A DNA stretch of 12,973 nucleotides from Obelidium mucronatum. Its lineage: Eukaryota; Chytridiomycota; Chytridiomycetes; Chytridiales; Chytriomycetaceae. The stretch spans positions 1 through 12,973 of the forward strand of contig JAIVFH010000606.1 in NCBI GenBank assembly GCA_025765595.1, in the 5' to 3' direction. The notes beneath the pieces were generated by a model. The model saw only the letters and a program-made list of their open reading frames with translations, was not told the DNA's origin and searched no databases. Numbering within the stretch: the stretch's first letter is position 1; each line of letters begins with the position of its first letter. Of this stretch, positions 1 to 7,041 are shown in pieces. The position numbers and the translations under genes were made by a program.

Positions 1-964
1 CGACCGAACTACCCATCTCCAATATCGGCAATTTGTCACTCTTTGTTGCAGATATCCCACTCTTTTGTGCGGCTTCAGCCAAGTCCTCCAAACGGATTCC
101 CTTCACAGTCAAGAAATCAAGCACCGTTTTTGAGCAAGTCTCTGCATCCACAAACACACCCCTCAGACTATCAAATACACGAAGACACTTCTCCAGGTTT
201 TTCACTGCATTGATTATGGTGTCTGCTGAAGTTGGCGATGATTCTTCATTTCCAGCAACACTTGTAGCATTACCACTGTTGTTGTTGTTCTTGAGAAGCA
301 ATTGGGACAGATGAACTGTACAACTCATCATAGCGCAATAAGTAACAGTCGGGAAAAGCGCCAAACACTCGTTTTCAGTCGGGGCTTTCTCAAGCCGCAT
401 AATCAGCGTTGTAATTGCCGCAGCAGCTGTAACACACGTGGGATGATCCAGTCTCCCATACGCCATTCGATGGAACAAAATAATAGCGCCATGATACATC
501 AATGCCATCAGCGCCTTGCTATTCCAACGTTCTTGGAATTGAAAAGTCTTCCAATCTGGATCCAGTTGGCGCCACCAAGAGTCCAGCCGGCACGCGATTT
601 CGGAAACCGTAGATTCCACATTGACTTGGCGCGCTCTATTCCCGAAGCGGAGGATCGCGGCAATGATTTGGGCAAGGTCAATGTGGTATTTGAGGGTCGC
701 TAGTTCAGGGGATGTGACATCTGGGTATTCGGCGTCCCAGTCGTTATCGTGGATTCCAAATGGTCTTCCTGTCCAAATACTTTGTTTTTTGCCATAAGTA
801 TTTTTTTGGAGGATTTTGATTGGACAACGAATATGTTCAAAATACCAAGTGTATGTTTCCATGATCATGACGCAATGCCAGGTCAAGTTTCTGATACCAA
901 TCGCTCGTTTATCCAGCATCTTGTGTATGACTCCTAATTCACTGATACTGCGATGTAACCCCAA
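1..964 (-). CDS. Gene B, 3' part: last visible exon of a Zn2Cys6 transcription factor (fungal-specific TF domain), cut by the left edge
   Basis: This is the downstream part of the gene whose 5' exons lie at 6053-8067; the two parts are separated by an intron that now contains the transposon. The exon begins at 964, after a good 3' splice site (TTTTTCTTCCAACAG read on the minus strand), and opens with LGLHRSISELGV. Those residues complete the conserved 'MGMAIRM..QE-LGLHR' motif of the fungal-specific transcription factor domain. The frame stays open to position 1, so about 321 codons are visible and the stop lies outside the window. It aligns along its length with gene A exons 5-6 through TWHCVMIMETYTW, DNDWDAEYPD, FGNRARQV and YHGAIILFHRMAYGR. 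Gene A has an intron between the codons corresponding to ALM and YHG, and gene B reads through without one. A short Asn run and a Ser/Thr-rich insert near 225-300 are absent from gene A. Role inferred from family: a nuclear DNA-binding regulator with unknown targets. Confidence 0.85.
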   Translation of the reverse strand, partial: MGLHRSISELGVIHKMLDKRAIGIRNLTWHCVMIMETYTWYFEHIRCPIKILQKNTYGKKQSIWTGRPFGIHDNDWDAEYPDVTSPELATLKYHIDLAQIIAAILRFGNRARQVNVESTVSEIACRLDSWWRQLDPDWKTFQFQERWNSKALMALMYHGAIILFHRMAYGRLDHPTCVTAAAAITTLIMRLEKAPTENECLALFPTVTYCAMMSCTVHLSQLLLKNNNNSGNATSVAGNEESSPTSADTIINAVKNLEKCLRVFDSLRGVFVDAETCSKTVLDFLTVKGIRLEDLAEAAQKSGISATKSDKLPILEMGSSV

Positions 965-980
965 CTGTTGGAAGAAAAAC

Positions 981-989
981 AGATGAATA
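981..989. repeat. Left target-site duplication (9 bp)
   Basis: AGATGAATA directly abuts the left end of the transposon and is repeated in direct orientation at 5997-6005. In gene B, on the other strand, it is intron sequence 16 nt upstream of the 3' splice site. Confidence 0.88.
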
Positions 990-1391
990 TAGGCTCAGTG
1001 TCAGCCTTGCTCTCGGAACTCTCAAAAAGAAAAAATAAAAAAAATTTCCATTTTCGAGCCCCAGCGAGAAGGCTGATCGACAATCTTCAAAACCCGCCAA
1101 CTCCATTTTTTGTAGCGGAAGAACCAGCGGATGGATCTTCCTCAAATTCGGCACAGGTGTAGTTCAACTTATTTTATTAGTTTTGGCGGCCTTTTGGCCA
1201 CGTGTTTCTGACAGTTTCCGTTTGAATAGTGGGGCCGCGTTTCAGACGTCTCCAGTGGACTCAAAACACGCTATATGCTCCTATGTCTTGTTTTTTTTTC
1301 AGTATATCCAATATATCAACATATTCTATTACCGTTCGACACGTTGATTTGACCTGGAAATCATTTTTTGTTCTGTCCGGAAACACATCAA
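990..1391 (+). repeat. Left terminal inverted repeat (402 bp)
   Basis: Position x here pairs with position 6986-x in the right repeat. It starts TAGGCTCAGTGTCAGCC and ends ...AACACATCAA. Notable internal features are an A-rich stretch (about 1023-1045), a GGCC-TTTT-GGCC inverted motif overlapping a CACGTG box (1188-1204), and a T9 tract followed by CAG (1291-1302) that resembles a 3' splice site. The DUF6589-like gene reads inward from this repeat, so it probably holds that gene's promoter and 5' leader (inference). Confidence 0.92.
1188..1204. promoter_or_regulatory. GGCC-T4-GGCC inverted motif overlapping a CACGTG box, in the left TIR
   Basis: GGCC (1188-1191), TTTT and GGCC (1196-1199) run into CACGTG (1199-1204). 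The mirror copy is at 5782-5798 in the right TIR. It lies about 215 bp upstream of the likely start codon of the DUF6589-like gene and about 190 bp upstream of that of the helicase. It could be a promoter element or a site for the element's own protein; both roles are guesses from position. Confidence 0.3.
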
Positions 1392-1417
1392 CTCAACTGA
1401 AATCAACAGTTGCATTT

Positions 1418-3916
1418 ATGATACGCGACAGCCGCGGGATGTTTCGGGGCAAGGCCGACCCACTGACTCAAGATCCAAGCGACGTCGGTACTGAGTCCGA
1501 AACTTCACCTGAACGTAGCCACAGCCGCAAAAAGGCATCAGTTGGACTGGAAACTCCTCTTTCCAATCAACGCCCAACAAGAAACACATCAAATCCATTT
1601 TCGACCCATCAAATGGGTTGCCCAATCCCGTCCATGAGTTTGGAAGAGAGATTGAACGATTCTCGGGATGCCAATTTAGGATCATCCTTCACAACTCATT
1701 TACGTGCAACTGGACAATCAGAGCATTCTGCAAAATTCCGTGCAGCAATGGCAGCGGTAAAATCGGCGGCTGCACAAAAAGCAAGCTTCAAATTTCCGGA
1801 AATTGAGGCTCGAGTGGCCATGTTGTCCATTGATGACCAGCTGCAACTGTTGCAGAATCTCTTCAACGCTTTGCCTCTTCCAAAGCAACGCGATTTTCTT
1901 TTGAATAATGCATCTGCTCTCTCGAAAATCGAAATCAAAGAATGCCTGAAGGTTGATATTGCTGCTCCAACCGTTGTTAACCGCTTGAATGTCAGTGTGC
2001 TTCTCGAATCTTGGGAGGCCAGTGCGCCCTTTATCTCGTCTCTCATCGGAATGCTTGTTGGACATGAAAAACCAAAGCTTATTCTCATCCTTGGAATCAT
2101 TCTTTTTTCTGCATCTCAGAAGTACAATCTTCTGCAGTCGGAGATTGGTTTGATCTTGTACTCTAATGGCGCTTCGCAGAATCTCGTAAAACTAATGAAT
2201 AGTATGGGTGTATCAGTTGGAAATGATACAATTCTTGACCGGCTTGTTGACATGAAACAGCAAGCTCTCGATCTGATTCCAAAAACATTCCGTTCAAATA
2301 GTATTCTCTTGATCCACGACAATGTGGAGCGATACAACAAGACATACCAAAAGACTCAAGGAAACCAAAACCAGCTTGTGTCCCAAACGCTGCGTGGATT
2401 CATTCTTATCACACATGATCCAGCAATGCTACAACCCGCTGTGCCAATTAAGCCGCCATCACCATCCAATATTGTTGCCGACGCTTGCGAGTTGGCCTGG
2501 TATCATTCTCAGACTTTTAATGAATTGTACAATCTCATCATCAAAGAATGCGCGGAGTTCAAAGACCTATCTTCAAGGCACAACCATCCTAACCGCCCCC
2601 ATAGACCAACTGGTATCCTGCCTTTGCCCATTATGGACGAACAAGAAATGACTACCAATGGATCCATTCGGATTGGGGAGCAATACACTAAAGACTTCAA
2701 TATTCCGCACAACAAATGTATAAAAGTCCCTTTATTTGGAGATTTGGGGACAGTCACATCTGTTCGCTCTGCAATCAATGAGCGCAAACATGAGTGGGGT
2801 AGCTCTGATGTTGAGAAGCTGCAACACCTGATGCCCATCTATGGAGATTTTCATCTTGGAATGGCCGTTGATAAAGCCCAAGTCTCCGCCATGGGCTGGG
2901 AGCCATCCTTTCCAGGAACTATTGCTTGGTTTGCTCGAATTCAAAACAAGAATATCAATGCCAAGAAAGCGACATTCTACGAGATGCAAGATGTGCTAAA
3001 CGGCTCCCTTAGCGCCTATGTTGTTGCACTTGCGGACTCTATTACAGTGGATTACGCCAATGACCTGTCGGAACTGCAGTCAGGTAGTCAAGAAAAGCTG
3101 GACTACATTGTGAATACTCTCCTGCTTCATGTTAACAGAGCAGTCTATCAATTGAAGCCGATTGTAAACAAAGGAAAGCGTGCTACGGAGTATTCTCCTT
3201 TGGAAACCCACCCTTTCCGCAACTACATGCTGCAATTTATACGCTTGCGACTTCAATCATTGGTCTTCTACGATTGCATTCGCTATGGTGACGGAGAAGG
3301 CGTGAATATTATGCATAAGCTGTTCTTGCCATTGCTCAAGAGACACTCCAAAAAATACGCACAGGGAACTGTGCGTCAGTTGTGGGATTTATCAATGATG
3401 ACTCCTCGGGAACGAGGAATATGCGTACAAAACGCGTTTTTAAACTCAAAAGGACTTGTGAACTCCTTTTTTCCCAATGACTTGGGAATGGAGCATGAAG
3501 TCCTTGCCATGAAGTCAGTTCAATCCAAAGCAGGAAGTAACCGCAACTGGAATCATACCCAAACAATTTCTATGACTGCATCTCATGTCTGTAGCTTGAC
3601 TAGCTCTCTTTTTGACCACTTGGACATTCCAAGAAGACGAGCATATCATCACGACGTGGATACAAAAAAAGACAAGGAGACCATGATGTTTGATGTCAAA
3701 TCTCAGATGAATCGAGTACAAGGCTACTTCAAAGTGGGTGAATATGCCTTTAAACCTGTGCTGGAAGTGGGTTACAAGGAGTTAGTCAAGGATGGATATA
3801 TTGCTCGGCAACTGAAGAACTTTTTTTGTGGATCTGGGGATGAGGATGATATTGAGGAGTTAGATGAACGGGTGTTTGACGAGGATGGTGTTGAAATTTT
3901 TGATTTAACGAAATAA
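1418..3916 (+). CDS. DUF6589-like protein, candidate transposase of the element
   Basis: The chosen start is the first ATG outside the TIR (1418), giving 832 aa in one exon. The frame is open further upstream: an in-TIR ATG at 1283 would add 45 aa. Residues about 1-90 are Ser/Thr-rich and low in structure. From about 185 onward the protein resembles the fungal DUF6589 family, as judged by motif recall and not by a search. Key blocks, numbered from the 1418 start, are LLIHDNVERYNKTYQ with Asp301, MPIYGDFHLGM with Asp477 and His479, NAKKATFYEMQDVLNGSL, and DLGMEHEVLAMKS with Glu692. The order D...D...E, each within a conserved block, fits an RNase H-fold DDE transposase, but that is inference. 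The C-terminus is strongly acidic (GDEDDIEELDERVFDEDG). The gene is intronless and converges with the helicase gene. As the only other protein of an element with TIRs and a target duplication, it is the best candidate for the cutting and joining enzyme. Confidence 0.75.
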   Translation: MIRDSRGMFRGKADPLTQDPSDVGTESETSPERSHSRKKASVGLETPLSNQRPTRNTSNPFSTHQMGCPIPSMSLEERLNDSRDANLGSSFTTHLRATGQSEHSAKFRAAMAAVKSAAAQKASFKFPEIEARVAMLSIDDQLQLLQNLFNALPLPKQRDFLLNNASALSKIEIKECLKVDIAAPTVVNRLNVSVLLESWEASAPFISSLIGMLVGHEKPKLILILGIILFSASQKYNLLQSEIGLILYSNGASQNLVKLMNSMGVSVGNDTILDRLVDMKQQALDLIPKTFRSNSILLIHDNVERYNKTYQKTQGNQNQLVSQTLRGFILITHDPAMLQPAVPIKPPSPSNIVADACELAWYHSQTFNELYNLIIKECAEFKDLSSRHNHPNRPHRPTGILPLPIMDEQEMTTNGSIRIGEQYTKDFNIPHNKCIKVPLFGDLGTVTSVRSAINERKHEWGSSDVEKLQHLMPIYGDFHLGMAVDKAQVSAMGWEPSFPGTIAWFARIQNKNINAKKATFYEMQDVLNGSLSAYVVALADSITVDYANDLSELQSGSQEKLDYIVNTLLLHVNRAVYQLKPIVNKGKRATEYSPLETHPFRNYMLQFIRLRLQSLVFYDCIRYGDGEGVNIMHKLFLPLLKRHSKKYAQGTVRQLWDLSMMTPRERGICVQNAFLNSKGLVNSFFPNDLGMEHEVLAMKSVQSKAGSNRNWNHTQTISMTASHVCSLTSSLFDHLDIPRRRAYHHDVDTKKDKETMMFDVKSQMNRVQGYFKVGEYAFKPVLEVGYKELVKDGYIARQLKNFFCGSGDEDDIEELDERVFDEDGVEIFDLTK

Positions 3917-3939
3917 TAATTGCGTTACTTTTTATTTGG
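3917..3939. terminator. Tail-to-tail spacer between the two transposon genes, with a poly(A)-signal-like motif
   Basis: Only 23 bp separate the stop codons of the two convergent genes. On the minus strand AATAAA occurs at 3931-3936, a few bases after the helicase stop. On the plus strand AATAAT overlaps the stop of the DUF6589-like gene. The two 3' UTRs must therefore overlap the opposite gene. The minus-strand signal could also end transcripts of host gene B that enter the element. Confidence 0.4.
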
Positions 3940-5595
3940 TCAATTCGGCATTTTCTTTAACTCCTTCAAATATGCAACAACAAGTGTTTTTGCTTCAATT
4001 TTCCATTTGTCTTCGAAACTATCAATCCAATCAACAAATGAGTCGAGAACCACACCCTTCAGATCTCTGCAAATATCATCGATGACTTCCTGTGGGAATC
4101 TGCAAAGTCCCAACTCCCATGGTACTCCAATCAAACAGCTTTCCCGCCATTCTGACAGCTCCGAAAACAGTTTGATAGATTCTTCAACTGTCAATCCACA
4201 TTGCGAGCGAATGTGCCTTTTTTGTTTGAGCAATGGAGTGTTGGAAACATATGGAATCAAGCCAGACTGTGCTATAGTTGGTTTACGAGACTCACAAGCA
4301 TCACAGCACCGGTCATTTGGTACCGGATCAAGCCCCTTAAAGTACCCCAAAAGAACCTTCCTTCGGCAAACTGGATTTGAAGTTGAAGGTGTTGATGCAA
4401 AGAGAGAGTACACCTCTCTGTTGGTGGCCTTACTCTCCTTCAACGCCACAGAATCGCTTTTCTTGTCTGATAAATCCTGGAGGGAGTGGAAGAAGAGACA
4501 ACGACTGGGCAATCCATCCCTTCCAGCCCTCCCAAATTCCTGGGCAGCATTGCAAAATGATACTGGAGTCTTGTAATGAACAACAGTTCTAATTGAAGGA
4601 TGGTCCAAGCCCTGGCCCAGCATTTGAGTGGTGCAAATAACCTTCAATTGATTAGGGTTTTCTCGAATCAGGCCTAGTACTGCGTTTTTGTGGGATTCCG
4701 AAGACAAGGCAGTTAAGTGAGTGAGCACGGGGGGGTAATTGGAGATGCCAGCTGAAAGGTACGTGTAAATCTTGTTCAGTGTGGTCTTTGAATCGCAGAA
4801 GAGGACCAGAACAAATACACTCGGATCAAAAGTTTTTGTTTCGAGAGCTATTTTGATGAATCCAAGATCCTTTTGCATCTCCTTCCGCTCCTGGACATCG
4901 TAAAACAAGTTTGGCCGATCCACACACCCAATAATTTCGACAAATCCTGGTCTCAATCTCAGTCGATTGCACATCTTGTTGTACATTGACTTTGGAACCG
5001 TTGCTGAAGCTGCAATGAAAGGAATATCCTTGAAATGAACACGAATGTTCTCCAGATTCAAATAGTCTTGTCTCCAAACATCTCCAGCGTTGGTCATTTC
5101 GTGCCATTCGTCTACTGCAATCGCGAACGCAAATTTTTGAATGACTTTGAGTATCTTCATGTCCTTTCCTCCAAGAATACTTGTTAAAAATTCCGGAGTC
5201 ATCCACACAACATCAACATTTCCACTCTCAAGCAATTCCAGTGTTGAAGAATTCCCAATCTTGTTCATATCCAATGATCCAAAGGCTGCCGGTCGAAGGG
5301 GTATGTCTGATTTCTCCAAATTTGCCATTTGGTCAATCATGATTGCCAAGAGTGGAGATATAATGAACAAAACCGATTTTCGATCACCAGAATCCACCAT
5401 TCTTTGCATGTGAGCCAGCAGAGACAGGTAAAAAGTGTACGTCTTGCCTCCGCCGGTCCTTTGAATCAATACGCAGTCTTTCCCATTCAACACAGCCTTG
5501 ACGCAAGCAATTTGATAGTCACGAGGAGCACTCTCGTAGTACTTGGCGGTTAGCAGGATGCAGACTTCCAAGATGGGATCATGTTCTAGTGACAT
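3940..5595 (-). CDS. RecQ-family ATP-dependent DNA helicase of the transposon
   Basis: This is 551 aa from the ATG whose first base (5595) is also the last base of the right TIR. In order, numbered from that Met: motif 0 APRDYQIACVKAVLNGKD (about 24-40); Walker A RTGGGKT (46-52); FIISPLLAIMIDQM; motif II VDEWH (161-165); motif III SATVP (197-201); motif IV LVLFCDSK; motif V QMLGQGLDHP; motif VI QEFGRAGRDG (352-361). A zinc-binding part like that of RecQ C-terminal regions follows (Cys410 ... Cys430/431 and Cys434). RecQ enzymes unwind DNA 3' to 5'. This copy has no recognisable winged-helix or HRDC domain after the zinc region and ends in an unassigned tail of about 115 residues. Motif II is DEWH, where family members usually have DEAH or DECH. 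All ATPase motifs look intact, so it is probably active. Its likely job is processing the excised element or its insertion gaps (inference). The frame is also open upstream through the TIR to 5757. Confidence 0.88.
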   Translation of the reverse strand: MSLEHDPILEVCILLTAKYYESAPRDYQIACVKAVLNGKDCVLIQRTGGGKTYTFYLSLLAHMQRMVDSGDRKSVLFIISPLLAIMIDQMANLEKSDIPLRPAAFGSLDMNKIGNSSTLELLESGNVDVVWMTPEFLTSILGGKDMKILKVIQKFAFAIAVDEWHEMTNAGDVWRQDYLNLENIRVHFKDIPFIAASATVPKSMYNKMCNRLRLRPGFVEIIGCVDRPNLFYDVQERKEMQKDLGFIKIALETKTFDPSVFVLVLFCDSKTTLNKIYTYLSAGISNYPPVLTHLTALSSESHKNAVLGLIRENPNQLKVICTTQMLGQGLDHPSIRTVVHYKTPVSFCNAAQEFGRAGRDGLPSRCLFFHSLQDLSDKKSDSVALKESKATNREVYSLFASTPSTSNPVCRRKVLLGYFKGLDPVPNDRCCDACESRKPTIAQSGLIPYVSNTPLLKQKRHIRSQCGLTVEESIKLFSELSEWRESCLIGVPWELGLCRFPQEVIDDICRDLKGVVLDSFVDWIDSFEDKWKIEAKTLVVAYLKELKKMPN

Positions 5596-5996
5596 TGATG
5601 TGTTTCCGGACAGAACAAAAAATGATTTCCAGGTCAAATCAACGTGTCGAACGGTAATAGAATATGTTGATATATTGGATATACTGAAAAAAAAACAAGA
5701 CATAGGAGCATATAGCGTGTTTTGAGTCCACTGGAGACGTCTGAAACGCGGCCCCACTATTCAAACGGAAACTGTCAGAAACACGTGGCCAAAAGGCCGC
5801 CAAAACTAATAAAATAAGTTGAACTACACCTGTGCCGAATTTGAGGAAGATCCATCCGCTGGTTCTTCCGCTACAAAAAATGGAGTTGGCGGGTTTTGAA
5901 GATTGTCGATCAGCCTTCTCGCTGGGGCTCGAAAATGGAAATTTTTTTTATTTTTTCTTTTTGAGAGTTCCGAGAGCAAGGCTGACACTGAGCCTA
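5595..5996 (-). repeat. Right terminal inverted repeat (402 bp)
   Basis: This is the inverted copy of 990-1391, with no difference found by eye. It ends ...CTGACACTGAGCCTA at 5996, next to the second target copy. The helicase gene reads inward from it, so it probably supplies that gene's promoter and leader. Its innermost base is the A of the helicase ATG. Confidence 0.92.
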
Positions 5997-6005
5997 AGAT
6001 GAATA
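5997..6005. repeat. Right target-site duplication (9 bp)
   Basis: AGATGAATA directly follows the right TIR and is identical to 981-989. Confidence 0.88.
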
Positions 6006-6052
6006 CCAAAATGCCTAGAAACAAACACAGTTTGCAAACAAAAGAAAATCAC

Positions 6053-7003
6053 CTCTTGACACATTCTAATCGCCATCCCCATAAATCCCCACGATTCAGT
6101 CACCCGAAACCCGCGTTGACAACCATCCGTCAACACCATAATCAATAAACTCTGTACCACATAGATATGTGGAGAACCGAAATGATTAAACAGGATCTTC
6201 CGGAATGAGTCAACGAGTTTCTGGAGGACCGTGTCATGCTCCTTGAATGTTTCTTGGTTGTTCAGCGGTGGATTGGCGGTGGCGGTAGCGGCGGCGGGTG
6301 GTTCGGGTGACGACAACGATGACAAGGCCGACGAAGGAGAACCTCCTGCATCGGATTTCTTTTTCCAACGCGTCAGGGATGGGGTAAAGTTGATCATGAG
6401 AGCGATTACGGATATGAGGACGAGAATGTAGCGCCAATGATCCTCGACGTTGATGGTTTCAGTTGATCGGAGGATTGCGAGTTGTGATTCAAACCATTCC
6501 CTTTCAAGGAGTGGGAATTGGGGCTAAAAAATTGTTATATGTAGTGGAGAGGATAAATTGAAACTAAACAAGATCATTACATGAAACTGCGTCCAATAGT
6601 TATTAAGAATATGGTCGACAAGCTCCTCAGGCAAAGGAATTAACTCGTGAAGCGTCCTAAGATCTTCTGGAACCGCCTTTGTACGACGAACCTCAACTTT
6701 CTCCAAATCTACCGGAACATTTTCAACTGCCATGGCTGTAGCTGCTGCGATTGGAGACTCGTCAGGAGACGCGTTGTCAGCATTCAATCTCTCCTTGATC
6801 GAATCTGGCGATGAACGTGAAGATAAATTATCACTACCACCGGTGGCAGCGGTGTTACCACTGCTACTTTCTTCTTTTGGTTTTAGAAAGCTTGATACTT
6901 TGTGTTGGACAAGGTATTCCTTGCTTGGGATATGAAAACGTAAAACGCCATTCACGAAGCGAGGAATCGATTTGTATATATGAGCCTTGTTTGTCGAGCC
7001 ACC

Positions 7004-7041
<38 letters not shown>

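Larger units (their letters stand above)
990..5996. mobile_element. 5,007-bp two-gene DNA transposon: DUF6589-like protein plus RecQ-family helicase, 402-bp TIRs, 9-bp target duplication
   Basis: The element is bounded by inverted repeats at 990-1391 and 5595-5996, each 402 bp with outer end TAGGCTCAGTGTCAGCC, and by direct AGATGAATA copies just outside. The repeats show no length difference and no mismatch that I could find by eye, which suggests a recent insertion or ongoing homogenisation. Inside are two long intronless reading frames pointing at each other: a DUF6589-like protein (candidate transposase, plus) and a RecQ-family helicase (minus), with stops 23 bp apart. Removing the element and one target copy leaves a 72-nt host intron with intact GT and AG ends, matching the 80-nt intron at the same site in gene A. 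Long TIRs with a 9-bp duplication resemble Mutator-like elements structurally, but neither protein looks like a MULE transposase. I cannot assign it to a named superfamily from the sequence. Confidence 0.9.

Noticed and set aside
968..1162. A 64-aa reading frame whose product is repeated at 5824-6024 on the other strand
   Set aside because: It is the same TIR sequence read twice. The start codons lie outside the element in host intron sequence, so it is not an element gene.
1229..1417. An N-terminal extension of the DUF6589-like protein starting at a GTG at 1229
   Set aside because: GTG is not expected as a nuclear start codon. The frame is open, but the first ATG beyond the TIR (1418) is the simplest start; the in-TIR ATG at 1283 is kept as an alternative.
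3920..4576. A 218-aa plus-strand reading frame opposite the helicase gene
   Set aside because: It has no recognisable motif and lies antisense to well-supported helicase motifs; it is a shadow frame.
990..5996. A Helitron, suggested by the helicase
   Set aside because: Helitrons lack TIRs and make no target duplication. This element has both, and the helicase is RecQ-type with no Rep domain.
990..5996. A subtelomeric RecQ-like repeat
   Set aside because: The element is bounded by TIRs and a target duplication inside a host intron; no telomeric repeats are present.
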